DNA of 64,000 bases, from contig CM069436.1 in NCBI GenBank assembly GCA_035610365.1, positions 9,290,937-9,354,936 of the forward strand. The letters are read 5' to 3'. The position numbers and the translations under genes are program-made. Origin of the DNA: Aquatica leii. Its lineage: Eukaryota; Arthropoda; Insecta; Coleoptera; Lampyridae. Below are positions 1 through 11,482 of the stretch, piece by piece. Under the pieces are notes generated by a model. That model was not told the DNA's origin. It searched no databases and was given only the letters and a program-made list of their open reading frames with translations. Each line of letters starts with the position of its first letter. Within the stretch, counting starts at the first letter, position 1.

Positions 1-1
1 T

Positions 2-283
2 CGCCGGTCTAGGTCCAGGCGCTGCACTGATCGCCACTAATGCCGCCTGTTGCTTTGCAGCCGTTATGAGTTGTTCACGCAACCTACTCGCTATTATGGC
101 CTTTACCATCTCCTGCACCGAAGGCATCGCCATCTGAAGTGCCCGCCGTGGTAAACCTTCGCCATGACGCCGTCGACGCCGAGGACTAGCCTCTTCTCGG
201 CGGGGACTGTCAATAATACCCCTCAACACCTTGTCACCATACTCATGAATAATGAGCTCTTCTCCTACGTACTGCTTCGCCAT
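2..283 (-). CDS. Hypothetical ORF, truncated by the window edge
   Basis: An open frame of 94 codons starts at the ATG read from 283 and runs leftward off the window without a stop. The product begins MAKQYVGEELIIHEYGDK, followed by a basic Arg-rich stretch around residues 30-40 and then an Ala/Gln-rich, probably helical segment. The stretch is clearly more GC-rich than the AT-rich DNA to its right, as are several element ORFs in this window. I do not recognise the family. It could be the N-terminus of a retroelement Gag-like protein or the 3' part of a host gene. The sequence leftward of this window would decide. Confidence 0.35.
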   Translation of the reverse strand, partial: MAKQYVGEELIIHEYGDKVLRGIIDSPRREEASPRRRRRHGEGLPRRALQMAMPSVQEMVKAIIASRLREQLITAAKQQAALVAISAAPGPRPA

Positions 284-688
284 TTTCTTCAGTATCGCCA
301 ATTTACAATCACTTGTTAAGATTATTACGCAATTACAACGCCGTGTATCGCCCGTTTAAATCACTTGTAAACCGCCGTTTACAAACATCTTTGAAGCAAG
401 TAGTTTTATCCCACTTCTGATTTGTTAAATAAAACTCATCCAATTTAATAAATCTATTATAATAAGCTACAAGAGCATACACTATTACACCACACCAACA
501 ATAATTAGTAGTCGCCGCGGCCAGTATTCCTACGCGCATAGATCCATCGAATCTCTGCAAAACCATTCAAACACCCACATCAAACCAAGATTATCACGCC
601 ATGCGACGATATCGGCAGACAGGTACCAGATACTTCCATCGGAAGAAACAAAGAACAAGAATAAGAAAACAAAAAAATATGTATTGAT

Positions 689-775
689 ATGAACTCTCCA
701 AATCCTACACTTCCCAATTCTCGTAGAACCAGGCGTCCACCCGAGTATCTAAAAGACTGTATAATTAAATACTAA
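689..775 (+). pseudogene. C-terminal tail of an LTR-retrotransposon polyprotein
   Basis: A 28-codon frame ends RRTRRPPEYLKDCIIKY at a TAA (773-775). A basic RRTRRPPxYLxD tail directly before a purine tract and a TG-starting sequence is the usual end of insect Ty3/gypsy or copia-type polyproteins. No upstream pol domain is readable in this frame, so only the extreme 3' end of the element remains. Positions 284-688 show no convincing gene. Confidence 0.4.
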
Positions 776-790
776 AAGAGGGAGGGTGAA
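774..790 (+). other. Polypurine tract and putative start of a 3' LTR
   Basis: The purine run AAAAGAGGGAGGG directly follows the polyprotein stop and is followed at 791 by TGTAATATGTGTAATATG, which would be the first bases of the 3' LTR. I cannot place the right end of that LTR, because no second copy is present in the window for comparison. Confidence 0.4.
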
Positions 791-1718
791 TGTAATATGT
801 GTAATATGTTTGTTTTAATGAGCGATGCTACTATTACTATTTGTAGTTGGCTACACCAAAATTTGTTTAGTTAATGTCATTCGTTAAACTTAACGTTAGT
901 CAGTTCAATTAAAGTTAAATTGACTTTTATCTAATAGTATATAACAAGAATACGTTTCAACTGCTCTATCATTTCTTGTGTTTTAATATACTATATTTAA
1001 ATAGAAGCTATAGTAAGATGTGATATTTCTAAATAACGTTTTTTGTTCTCTTTGTTACTCATTATTATTTATGTATTCACTATAAGTAATAATTCGAATT
1101 AGAATTCACGCTGTCCCTGGTTTCTCGACTGCACTGTCGCAAATGCGTAATCGAAATTGACAGTTATAGAAAAAAAACGCGAACGGAGAGAATAGAAAGT
1201 TTTTGCCCGATCACGTGATTTTAACGTTTACCGTATTTGCACTTACGTTGGGCAAAAACTCTCTAATTTTTACTCGGTCATTTGTACTTTTGATTTTGTT
1301 GCAATCGTTTGGTTTTATTAATTGAATTAAAGTTAGTTTTCCATTTCTCGACGTCAATTATCAGGCGTCATTGGTCCCTTCCGGTCGAGAAAACGAAAAC
1401 CGTCATTTTTACTTTGACATCGTACGCTACATAACCTGACGCCTGCGTAAATTAAAACTGTTTTCTTAAAACATCCACGTGTTGTGACACGATGTATAAT
1501 GAAAATATCTATACCTAATTAATTTATTCAACGCAGGGTAAGTGTTTTCTATTCGTTTTTTGGATTAAAGGTAATTTCCATATCTTTTCATTAGCGCCAA
1601 GTGCTGCTTCCCAAATCTGGCTATTCCTTGTCTGTATAAGTTTAAAATCTACGTTGGAAAAGTTCTAATAAAAAGCATTGGACTTATGAACTTTGCGATA
1701 CAAGGGCAGATAGAATTG

Positions 1719-1817
1719 TATTTCTATTCGGAGGCAATTGACGTTTAAATAATACCACTTTGTACGAAAGTGCATAAGTACCAGATACGATTCATATTTC
1801 TATTCGGAGGCAATTGA
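1719..1817. repeat. Two-copy tandem repeat, 76-bp period
   Basis: A 23-bp sequence containing TTTCTATTCGGAGGCAATTG occurs at 1719-1741 and again, identical, at 1795-1817. Similar but diverged sequence lies between and after the copies (ACGAAAGTGCATAAGTA versus ACGAAAGGGCATGTGTA). This is a short tandem duplication of unknown role. Confidence 0.75.
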
Positions 1818-4490
1818 TAACTAATACCTCCTTTGACGAAAGGGCATGTGTAACAGCATACGATACGTTTCAGTTCTCTTACCTTTTATAAATGTTTCTT
1901 TTTACCCGTTGTAAAATTTGTGAGTCACCAGGTAGACACGATTATTTTCAGGTAGTTTGATTACAAGAAGCCAGTAGTAAAACGTTTTCTGAAAGTACGC
2001 CTGAATTTTGGTAAATCAATTTTTGATTTTAACTATTCGTTGTCGCTACGGTGCTGCCCATAAATCATATTTATTAATCGTGTCGAAACGTTTAAAATGA
2101 TCTGTTTTTTATTACTATTACTCAGTTACTTTAAGTTAAATTGTTATCGTATGCTGATTACGTCAACTGTCATTTATTATTATTAATGTAATTTACTTAC
2201 AAAGATTTTTGTATGTCCTGTTCGCTACACTCTTGATTTAAGTGTATTGTAAGTTGCCGATACTTTTGGTGTTTTAGTACCTACGTGTATTTGTACTCGA
2301 ACTAAATTTATTTACTGTGATGCTATCAAATTGTCTCTACTTGTTATTGATTCAAATTTTAATCTAAGTCATCCTTCTAATATTAATTAAAGTACAATTG
2401 TTGTTAACGATTTGGTTTCTTTTTTGTTTCCTCCAGCTTTACAAACTTTAAAAATTTTATATAAGCTTCGAGTCTCTTGTGCTGATCTAGCAAGAGCTAT
2501 ATCTGCAAAAACAGATCTGGCGCCCATTAAAATAAAATATATCTATAGTGAGTTGGGCGCGCAGGGTTCGTAAATTACTAGAAGCTTGTAACAATTTAAT
2601 TTTCACCGTTGGTATTAGGATTAGGAAATAATAATTTTCCATCTCCGAGTAGGTAAACTTTTTGAAATTTTCTCCAAAGCGTTTGGTAGTTACCTATTCT
2701 GACATCTTATTTTACAAAAAGTACTTTCTGTCTAAATTAGGGAAGAGATGCAAGTTTCCTTAAGAAGAGAGCTTAGTTAGCCCTTCCTACACAACACAAC
2801 TTTCAACCTACTTGTAACAGTCCAAAATCGCACATTACTTTTTTAAAAAACACAGAAATTGAGTTTAAATATTTATTGACAGTTAAAATTAATTAATTAA
2901 ACCGTGTTAATTCATTACTGTAAGTAAAAAAAAAATAACAAAATAGACATCGCCCATACCGGTTTTGTACTTTTACTTTATAAGCAAACATACCGCTGAT
3001 GTTTGTCTTGCTAAGTCTTGAACGGAGTGTATATATGTAATGTGACCCAATTTTCATTTATATAAGCGAAACAATAGCATGTCGTTTCGAAAAGTAATAA
3101 AAACGTCTTGCATTCATTTAGTTTGTAATAGAAATGCTACAAGTGCAGTCTAAAAATATTGTCACATTGTGCAATTAAACAAAAAACAAAAGCACACGTT
3201 AATAAAATACCAAAGTTTTAAATCAATTCCATCAGCTAAATACTTTATAACTGGAGACTTTGATGCAAGGCTAGAACACAATACCAATCAATATACATAC
3301 ACATTACAATAAAATAAAAAATAACAGATGAATAATTAATGTTGTATTGTAAAGTGAATAATTTTGTTTAAATAATTAATAATTACATAGTAGCAAGTAA
3401 CTATTACTAGACATCAGCGTAAAAACAAACTTACCGCATTACCAAGTAAATAAAAAGAAAAACAAATTTTTGTAGTAACGTTTTATCTAATTTTGTGAGA
3501 TAAATAAAGAAAGCAATGGCGTGATTACAGTTGGGAAACTTGACTTTGTATGGTAGGATGAAAAAACAGAACAGAACTAATCAAAAAAACATTTTTAAGA
3601 CTACTGTCACTATTAACATTTTTGATTGTGTTAATACTTTCCCGGGAGGTTTCCAAAAAAACCATTTAATTTACATTACTTTTTTTACTTTATGCTTGCT
3701 AAATCTTAAGATTTATATATATATTATAATTTTTGTTTTTTTTTCAATTTTTTTTACGTTTATGGTAATTTTATTATTTGTTATTTAAATTTTATGTAAG
3801 TTATGAAAATAATGTATATATTAGTCACTTTCCGTTAATGTGACAAACTTAGTTTTGCAACCAGATGCAAATTACTTTTGTTATTATTACAAAATTTTGA
3901 ATTCTTAACAAAAAAGGTAACCTACAAAAAATGACCTTGAGATGCGAAATTAGTAAAGAAGAAAGTGCATACCACTTTTTATTAATTTTTTTTATCTATG
4001 TGTAATACTCGTATTATTTATTTATGCGTAACACGTTACCACATATAAGTTTTTTTTTTGAATTGTATTATTTCACCGACCGAGAAACTAACAATCTTAG
4101 TGGCATTCAATTCAAGAACTTTTGTATTTTCATTTAGTGGTTTAAGTCAAATTCATATAATTATAATGTATATACTTAGTTTCTTAAAAATGTTTACTTT
4201 ATTAAACTCGATCACTTAAAACTACAATCCCAAAAAATTATTATACGCTGATTTAATTTAAGCGATATTTTTATTTCAAAATCTAACTGTTTTTTTAAAT
4301 TAATTATATCACACATTTTAATTGAATATCCCTCGTATATAAGAAAATCATTCATGACGTTGAAAAGTTATTTGTAGTGCACTTGACATACTTGTGATTT
4401 CTCTTTATGACTCCGCTAAATATGTTTTTTTTAATTGTGTCTAGTACTGAACTGAAAATTTAAAACTAATCAACCAAAACTTGTTTCAAA

Positions 4491-4524
4491 TTAAGGACAA
4501 CGCTATAAAAATAGTTGTCCTTAA
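4491..4524. repeat. Perfect 11-bp inverted repeat (hairpin)
   Basis: TTAAGGACAAC at 4491-4501 and GTTGTCCTTAA at 4514-4524 are exact reverse complements around a 12-nt AT-rich loop. It lies in non-coding DNA with no gene nearby. Confidence 0.7.
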
Positions 4525-5843
4525 ATTGTAATGCAAACTAAATTAAAACAAATATTGATGAAAGTTTGTTTATAAATTACTTGATCTCTTCAAATCTCGT
4601 TTAGGGAAAGTACCAAACGAAAATATGCAAAACGAGGCGTTTTATAAGTAGTTCTTTAACCAAAAAAGAAAACATTGTTCATTTAATTTAATTGTTTAAT
4701 TTAATTACGCTGATAAAAATACGGTCAAGTTAAAAAAATGCTGTCAAATAACTGTCAAATTTAGTGATAACGTACTCCAAAACACTTTTAATTATGTACA
4801 ACTTTACAAGTATCTCGTGTCTGAATGGAGCAACTGCGCTGTGACAAACTTAAGAGAAGGGATCAATCCGGTCTGGCCTTCTTAAAATACGCGTCATCTG
4901 CTTTTGTTAACGTTATCTGTATTTTGTGCTTTTTGTTATTATTATTTAGAAGATACAGTTCTTTTCAAAACTATTTCGCAATGTAATTATTAACGATTAA
5001 TTCAATTTTAACCTGTCCTTTGTTTCAACTTATTTATTTACGTACCGTCTATACTGTATTCGAAACGTAATGTCTATTTTTTTGGCCGAATGAGTTTTTT
5101 ATCTGCTCAGTTAAACTTCAGCTAGACACAAGATACTTATCAATTTGTACTTTATGAATAAATATTTTTCTGTTAATAACATACTTTAATGTTTATTTTA
5201 ATTCTTACAATTTGAAATTTGACAAAATATGATGTTGTTTTCTATCAACAACATTCACAACCTCCTTTAATTCCGTTTGCTTTGGTACTATTCTTCTATT
5301 CTTAAAATACCTTGACGGAAGCTTGCCCCGTTTAAATTACTAACGTCGCTCTTGTTATCCGGACAAAAATTCAATTATATAGAAGCTAAATTCGTCTTAT
5401 AGAGTTGTGCGAATTTTAGAAACGCTTTAGATCTTAATTTATCTAGTCTTTATGTTGCGTATTCCAAATTTCTTCAGGTTAGCTTTTTTATAGCTTTTTA
5501 TCATATATTTTTTTTCTAATTTCTGGTTTGTTCTTTGGTTAAGTATTAGCTTTTTACTGTCTAATTTTCTTTACAATTCTAGCATTTAGTATATTCTTGA
5601 ATTAGATCATCTAATTTAAATGACGTTCTTTTATTTTTTTTTTAAATTATATTTTTTTCTTTTAATCTTTGTTTAATGCGCTGTTTGTTGTCTGCCATTG
5701 AACTCGTTTTTATAATTCTCCTTTAGCTATCTTTAAGTTCTTCTTTTTCTCTTTTAGTCGATTTCATTGTTTCAGTTCTTTTTCAATTATAGTGTACATC
5801 AAATTTGTTTTTTTTGTAAGTATAATATCTTTTAATAACAACA

Positions 5844-5960
5844 CTGCGTAGGCTTTCATGTACAGAGTGTCGCAATCATTAATAACTTCTTTCGGGTTTC
5901 GTCATGTGTCAAAATGTGCGTTTGACGTTTCGCTGTCTATGCTGCCATCTTCTTTAGGAT
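5844..5960 (-). mobile_element. Terminal fragment of a Penelope-like element with decayed hammerhead-like motif
   Basis: Read on the - strand, 5957-5924 gives CTAAAGAAG, then about 20 nt, then CGAAACGTCAAA. This closely resembles the CTGAAGAAG...CGAAACGTCAAA motif at the 3' ends of the Penelope-like copies at 46503 and 50899. About 70 nt further on the - strand is GAAAGCCTACG (5861-5847), matching the terminal motif of the other copies (GAAAGCCTCAT near 49150; GGAAGCCTTCG near 28325). I therefore read this as a 3' stub of a related element. The CUGA box is mutated to CUAA. Confidence 0.4.
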
Positions 5961-6221
5961 CGACACTTAGAAGTACAAAAAGAGACTAACCAGAAAAACC
6001 ATAGAGATAGAAAAGAACAAGACTGTCAACAGAGAAGATTAGTATCAGCTCATCAACACGTGGAAGAGCTTACTACGCAACACCGTCACGGTGAATTTAA
6101 CGAGGTGTTTAAGAAATATAAATTAAGTTACATTATAACAAAAAAAAAAGTTTAGCGTTGTACCTACTTAACCTAAAAAAGTTTTGTCTTAGGTGGCAAT
6201 AAAAAAGAAAATCACGCTGAA

Positions 6222-7073
6222 ATGAAATTTAAACCCCCAGCAAATTTGTCACTGCAAGGAAATTTAAGTGAGAACTGGCGCAAATTTAAACAAAATTTCG
6301 AAATTTACCTTAAGGCATCCGACAAATGTGGGAAGGATGATGAAACAAAAATTGCAATCTTGATAAATATAATTGGTGACGAATCAGTAGAAATATATAA
6401 AACGTCCACGTTATCCGAAACTGAAAGGGTGTCGTTTTAGAGTGTACTGAAAGCGTTTGAAGATCACTGCACCCCCAAGAAAAATATTGTCTTTGGGCGT
6501 TTCAAATTTTACAGTCGAGTTCAACAAGAAGCTGAAGGTTTTAATCAGTTCTTAACGGATATCAAGAAATTGTCGAAGCCCTGAATTGTTTTAGGAATTT
6601 ATGACAAAGCCATACAGGAAAGATTGTTACGTGTGGAAGATCTTGACCTGTCAAAAGCTGTAAATTTATGTCGAGCTGCTGAAATTTCCAAATCACAGGC
6701 TAGAAATTTGCAAGGATTCCCAGCTGAAGTTGAGGCTATCAAGGAAAAGTCAGTTCCAAAATCTGGTGGTGCTGGTAAGAAATTACTGAAAAATGAGAAG
6801 CAATTTGGTGAAAAATTTCAATGCAGAAGATGTCAAACTTTGCATGGAGTTCGTGAATGTTCTGCTTTTGGGAAAAACTGCCGTAAATGTGGACAATTAA
6901 ATCATTTTGCAATTTCGTGTAAGGTAAAGAATGTGAAAGTGCTTCAGGGACAGGATCAGCCAATAGTTGAAAATTCTGACGAACCTGACTTTGCAATCAA
7001 CATCATTGGAGTAAGTAATCGGGACAATAAAGTACTATCGATTAACCCGTCAAACTGTAAATGTTGGTTATAA
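6222..7073 (+). pseudogene. gag: Ty3/gypsy Gag (broken)
   Basis: The ATG at 6222 opens MKFKPPANLSLQGNLSENWR, a typical Gag start for this group. A TAG at 6438-6440 interrupts the frame, coding resumes after it, and a small deletion plus a stop (near 6583) fall inside the capsid-like region. A second open stretch (6624-7073) carries two CCHC-type zinc knuckles, C-R-R-C-x-T-L-H-G-V-R-E-C and C-R-K-C-G-Q-L-N-H-F-A-I-S-C, which bind the RNA genome. The frame ends at a TAA just before the protease. Confidence 0.85.
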
Positions 7074-7077
7074 TCGT

Positions 7078-7461
7078 GTGTCTATTAAATTTAAATTGGA
7101 CACAGGTGCTGATGTAAACGTACTGTCACGTAAAACGCTGAGTGAAGTTGGCGTTTCAGAGTCGCAGCTACGAGATACACAAATAATGTTGGAGGTATTT
7201 GGTGGTAGTGTTTTAAAGCCTCTAGGTGTCGTTCCACTTAAAGTGCAGTGCCACGAACTTGAATTTATCGATAACTTTATAATTGTGGATAAAGTTGTTT
7301 CTCCTTTATTAGGTCTTGAATCATGTTCAAAGTTACGGCTCATTGTACGCAAGAAAAATGTTGATGACTTAAGTTTAGCGCTAAGAATGAATTCATTAAG
7401 AACAATTCAGAATTATTTGAAGGTCTGGGTAAGTTTAGGGATAAGTGTGAAATTCAAGTAA
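7078..7461 (+). pseudogene. Retropepsin-type aspartic protease
   Basis: The frame begins directly after Gag and contains FKLDTGADVNVLS, the D-T/S-G active-site motif of retroviral-type aspartic proteases, at about residues 4-16. A later LLGLESC stretch corresponds to the usual I-L/L-G-hydrophobic second motif. This protein would cut the Gag-Pol precursor. The frame ends at 7461. The following roughly 180 nt towards RT are garbled, so the linker is frame-shifted. Confidence 0.8.
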
Positions 7462-7639
7462 ATCATAAGGCCGTGCCGGTTGTTAATCCCCAAGAAGGAT
7501 ACCTTTTGCTATTCGCGACAAATTGAAGAAAACCTTGATAAGTTTAGAAAAAAAAAATTATTTCAAAGGTTTAAAATCCTTCTGGTTGGGTTAATAACAT
7601 TGTCATTGTTGAAAAAAGGATAGGTCATTAAGATTATGC

Positions 7640-8170
7640 TTGGATCCACATGATTTAAATTTAGAAATTAGAAGGCCTGCATTTGTACTCATTTCCACGC
7701 TGCAAGATATCATCGAAAAACTTAAGGGAAAAAAGTTTTTTACAGTCCTTGACTTAAAGGAAGGTTTCTGGCAGGTAGAGCTTACTGAAAAATCTAGTAA
7801 TCTTTGTGCATTTGCCACACACTTAGGTTGTTATAAATTTAATGGTACGCCTTTTGGGCTAAATATGGCACCAGAATATTTTCAAGCAGTAAATCAGATA
7901 CATTTTGGAGACCTTAAGGGTGTGCAAGTGTACATTGATGACCTTTTGATAGCTGCAGATTTTTCTGAGGAACATGATCAAATTTTAACTGCTGTTATGA
8001 AAAGAGCTATTGTAAATAGAGTTAAATTTAATCCTAACAAAGTTCAGTTTAAGCAGCACTCTGTTAATTATTTTGGTCATGTCTTTTCAGTAGATGGAAT
8101 GTCAATTGACGCTAAAAGAATTGCAGCAATTAGGGGAATAAAATACCTTCAAAATTTAAAAGAGTTGTAA
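7640..8170 (+). pseudogene. Ty3/gypsy reverse transcriptase core
   Basis: The readable RT palm has motif A FFTVLDLKEGFWQVEL, motif B-like FGLNMAPEYFQ and motif C VYIDDLLIAA, with both catalytic aspartates of YIDD present. FGHVFSVDG marks the thumb side. The N-terminal fingers are mostly lost in the frame-broken segment before 7640. A stop (TAA, 8168-8170) ends the frame shortly before the RNase H part. It lies between protease and RNase H, as expected. Confidence 0.9.
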
Positions 8171-8182
8171 AGTATTTTACGG

Positions 8183-8620
8183 ATGATACATTTTTTGCGA
8201 CAGTTTATACCAAACCTAGCTGAGATAACTGCCCCATTACGCAAGTTATTAAAATCTATAGTCGAGTTTAAATGGTTACCTACACACTTAATTGTGTTAG
8301 ATAAAATTAAAAACATGATTTCAAATGCTCCAGTGTTAGCTAATTTTAACGCATCTAAATCTATAACCATAAAAGCCGATGCTTCGAAAGATGGCCTTGG
8401 TTGCTGTCTTCTTCAAGACAACAGATCAATCTCATCTGCTTCTCGTAGTTTAACTGCTAGTGAGCAGAATTATTCGCAAATAGAGAAATAGCTTCTGGCC
8501 ATTGTTTTTTCTGTAAAAAAGTTCCAAAAATTCATTTATGGTCGTGAGGTAAATGTCAGCACGGATCATAAACCTTTGGTTACATTAATCAATAAAAAGG
8601 TTGGTGACATAGTTTCATCA
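8183..8620 (+). pseudogene. RT connection and RNase H domain
   Basis: The frame opens with FLRQFIPNLAEITAPLRKLL, the standard RT-to-RNase H connection. RNase H follows with the acidic residues visible in ADASKDGLG (Asp), SQIEK (Glu) and STDHKPLV (Asp). A TAG immediately after SQIEK (8489-8491) breaks the frame, but coding similarity continues through about 8620. Confidence 0.85.
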
Positions 8621-8688
8621 CGCCTACAAAGATTGAGAATAAAGTTACTTAAATATAACTTAGCATTAAATATGTACCGGGAAAATAT

Positions 8689-10106
8689 ATGTTTATTGCT
8701 GATTTCCTTTCGCGATCTTATTTGAATGCGCATGAGAGTGAAGGTGATGACCATTGGATGTCACAATCTGTTCATAATTTAAGTAAAAATCTAAATATAT
8801 CAGTTGCTAAGAGGTTGGAGTTTCAACATGCTACAGCCAACGATCCAGTTTTGTCAAAAGAGATGTTATACATTTTTAATGGTTGGCCAAAAAACTGTGA
8901 ACGCATGTACGGCTCAATCAATTATTTCTATAAATTCCAAGCAGAAGTTGTTTTTTGAAGATGGTTTGCTATTTTTAAATCATCGTTTAGTAGTTCTAGA
9001 TAAACTCCAATCCTATATTTTACGTCTTTTACACGAACCTTATTTTGGTATGGTTAAGACAAAGCAACGTGCTAGACAAATTGTGTTTTGGCCTGGCATG
9101 TCGAGTCCAAAACATGATTTCAAACTGTTATGTTTGTGAGCGTTACCAAAACTCTAAACAAAATGATGTATTAATTCCTCATGAAATACCAAATATACCT
9201 TTTCATAAAGTAACTTGCGATATAATGAACTATGCTGGAAATAGCTATCTCATTGTACAGGATTATTTTTGTAAATAACTTGAGATATTTTTATTAAAAA
9301 ACAAAACCTCATCTGAGATCATTAGACATCTCAAAATACTGTTTGCAACATTTGGTATTCCAAAGATGGTTATTTGTGATAATATGCCATTTTCTTCGTA
9401 TGAATGCAACAATTTCTCCAAAGATTGGAATTTTACATTTTGTACGAGTTCTCCTAAATATCCACGTAGTAATGACCAGGCGGAACGAGCGGTTCAAACT
9501 GCTAACCAAATGTTTAAGAAATGTTCTCATAGTAATACTGATATCTACCTGGTATTGCTGGAATTTAGGAATACTCCTGTTTCGGGTATTGGTATATCGC
9601 TGACCCAAATGTTAATAAATAGACTAACTAGAACTAAACTTTCAATTCACACCGAACTGTTAAAGCCGGTAATTCCTAAAAATGCTCATAATAAACTTGT
9701 AGCTAAACAGGAATATTTCAAACGTAATCACGACAAAAGTGCGAACAATTTCACTCAAAATTTAAAACCAGGCGATAATGTACTGATTAAAGACAAATTT
9801 TGGGAAAAGGGGAAAGTAGTTGATAAACACTGTTCTCCTAGATCTTTCAATGTAATCAATAATAAGAGTAATGTTATTAGAAGAAATTTTAGTCAGCTAA
9901 AACCGACCAATACAAAATTTGAAATTTATAATTCAAGTGATCCAGATGATTATGATCAAGCTCAGATCAAGGATTGTTCTTCTAATGACACTACTGATAG
10001 TAATAGTAATTTGATTAAAAATAATAATAACAGTGATAATCATAGAATCACACACAGTGGTCGTGTTGTTAAATTACCTACTAGATTTAAGGATTATGTA
10101 ATGTAA
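8689..10106 (+). pseudogene. Ty3/gypsy integrase (zinc-binding, DDE core, C-terminal part)
   Basis: Translation in shifting frames gives FWPGMSS and a C-x2-C-type tail (YVCERYQNSK). The DDE core then shows Asp in VTCDIMNYAG, Asp in VICDNMPF (the usual DNGP has become DNMP) and Glu in SNDQAERAVQT. The C-terminal stretch at 9700-9900 (KPGDNVLIKDK...WEKGKVV) is the typical integrase SH3-like end. Frame changes occur near 8950, 9130 and 9277. The last open segment (9366-10106) ends in SGRVVKLPTRFKDYVM, the usual polyprotein tail. Confidence 0.88.
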
Positions 10107-10132
10107 ATGTTTGTAATGTTTCATGTTCATTT

Positions 10133-10447
10133 CCAAGAAAGGGAGATGTCGGAGTTGGCAACAGTGTGTGCCGGTTTTGTTAGTTACGAAATGTCTGAAT
10201 TAATTAAAAATCTTTTAAATTATTATTGTCGTATTATTGAGAAGACACAACACGAGGAGTTAGTTTTTTAATGACTAATGCTTTTAGCAACCGTTTGAAT
10301 GCAATGTATAATACAGCTCTGTACCTTCCTCTTCTTCCCTTCACTTTCTTCATGATCCTGTTTGTTTCCGCTCACTCTTGAAACGATGATTTTTGAATTA
10401 AAGAGTCGGGAGACTTCTACCACGCTTCCGCAACCCAGTAAATCACA
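10133..10447 (+). repeat. Polypurine tract and 3' LTR of the gypsy element
   Basis: AAGAAAGGGAGA (about 10135-10146) is a good polypurine tract directly before TGTCGGAGTTGGCAACAG, the probable LTR start at 10147. The right end near 10447 (...CAGTAAATCACA) is inferred from the CA dinucleotide and is uncertain, because no second LTR copy exists here. Confidence 0.55.
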
Positions 10448-11482
10448 TATTCAATCGTTATTTTTGTTTAAAATTTACTTTGACAGATGTGTCTCCTTAT
10501 TCAATTTTCTAAAACTTCTTTGACCAATAGACTGCAAAAGTCTTATACTAAGATTGTGTCAGAGAGATAAGTTGGAGCGTTGTCAATCATTACCGTTTGC
10601 TTTATTGAATTTTAAAACTAAAAAACAAGTTGCGTTTCAAACCATTCTTCAAATAAATCACCGTTCATCTTAGGCTTTTTTATTTATATAGTAAACTGGT
10701 AAAGTTGCCGTATTCATATTCTTTAAGGCACGTGACTTTTCAGACTTACCAGTTGCCATTAGTGGTAATTTATTAGTGAATGAGGCGTTGCTACAAGCCA
10801 CGATTGTCAGGCGATCTTTATTCATTTTGTATCCTTGACTAGACGATTCTTCTTTGAGAGCTAAACTTTTGGTAGCAATTGCTTTAAAATTGAGACTTAT
10901 TTGCGTTATACAACTGCTAAGGGAAGTAGTTTTTTTTAAGAAAAATGATACCGCACAAACTCGTTTAAACCACTTAAACTTAATCCTTTTTTTGTTGCGT
11001 ATCTCAATCTAGGGCATTGTTTTAATTACTTCCACATCTACAATAAACTTTAACGAATTATTATTTAAAACTGTGTATAATTTTAATTCAATTTATATTA
11101 TTTACCAACTGCGTTGGTACTATATATAAATAATTTATGTACGGATAATTAAATGTGTACCAAAGCTTTTTTTCCGCTTTGCCGATGTCTCTTGTGATGC
11201 AGTACTAGTCTTGAACAAATCGTTGTGATAATCTTACTATAAAACTTTTTTATTCTAAACGCACAATTGCGTTGCGAGTTTGGGCATTCTTTCTCTAGCC
11301 CAAACTTTTTTTTATTTTTCTACTCGCAAGAAAATGTAGCACAGAGCACCGGTTTACTAGACGAAGTTGGATACTAACTCAATCTACGACCATCTCCAAC
11401 TTAAACTAGCCAAACAGTTGAGTCGACTAATACTTTATTGTTTTTTTACACTTTCACAATTTGTGTGTACAAACTCAAAGAT
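10448..11482. other. No gene seen
   Basis: AT-rich non-coding sequence between the gypsy LTR and a LINE scrap. I see no domain, RNA gene or repeat boundary. Confidence 0.5.

Larger units (their letters stand above)
791..5843. other. AT-rich stretch without a recognisable gene
   Basis: Apart from a probable LTR remnant at the left end, a short tandem repeat at 1719-1817 and a small perfect hairpin at 4491-4524, I see no coding domain, RNA gene or element boundary here. An 85-codon frame at 3531-3788 is low-complexity AT-rich sequence and is not called. From about 5460 to 5840 the + strand becomes strongly T-rich. Confidence 0.6.
6222..10447 (+). mobile_element. Degenerate Ty3/gypsy LTR retrotransposon (K02A2.6-like type)
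   Basis: Gag with zinc knuckles, aspartic protease, reverse transcriptase, RNase H and integrase follow one another on the + strand in the Ty3/gypsy order. A purine tract (AAGAAAGGGAGA) and a TG-starting 3' LTR come after them. Gag and integrase wording resembles the K02A2.6-like group common in invertebrates; that is my recognition, not a search. The element is dead: at least eight stops or frameshifts break the frame. No 5' LTR with the start TGTCGGAG is found upstream, so the 5' end is truncated or replaced. Confidence 0.9.

Noticed and set aside
333..566. 77-codon - strand frame beside the edge ORF
   Set aside because: No motif, different base composition from the edge ORF, and overlapping an LTR-element remnant on the other strand.
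2518..2527. TGGCGCCCAT resembles a tRNA-Lys primer-binding site of retroelements
   Set aside because: Only nine bases match the usual TGGCGCCCAACG start, no LTR can be shown upstream, and no Gag follows.
3531..3788. 85-codon + strand frame
   Set aside because: Low-complexity Phe/Ile-rich translation of AT-rich DNA with no motif; long A/T runs make such frames common.
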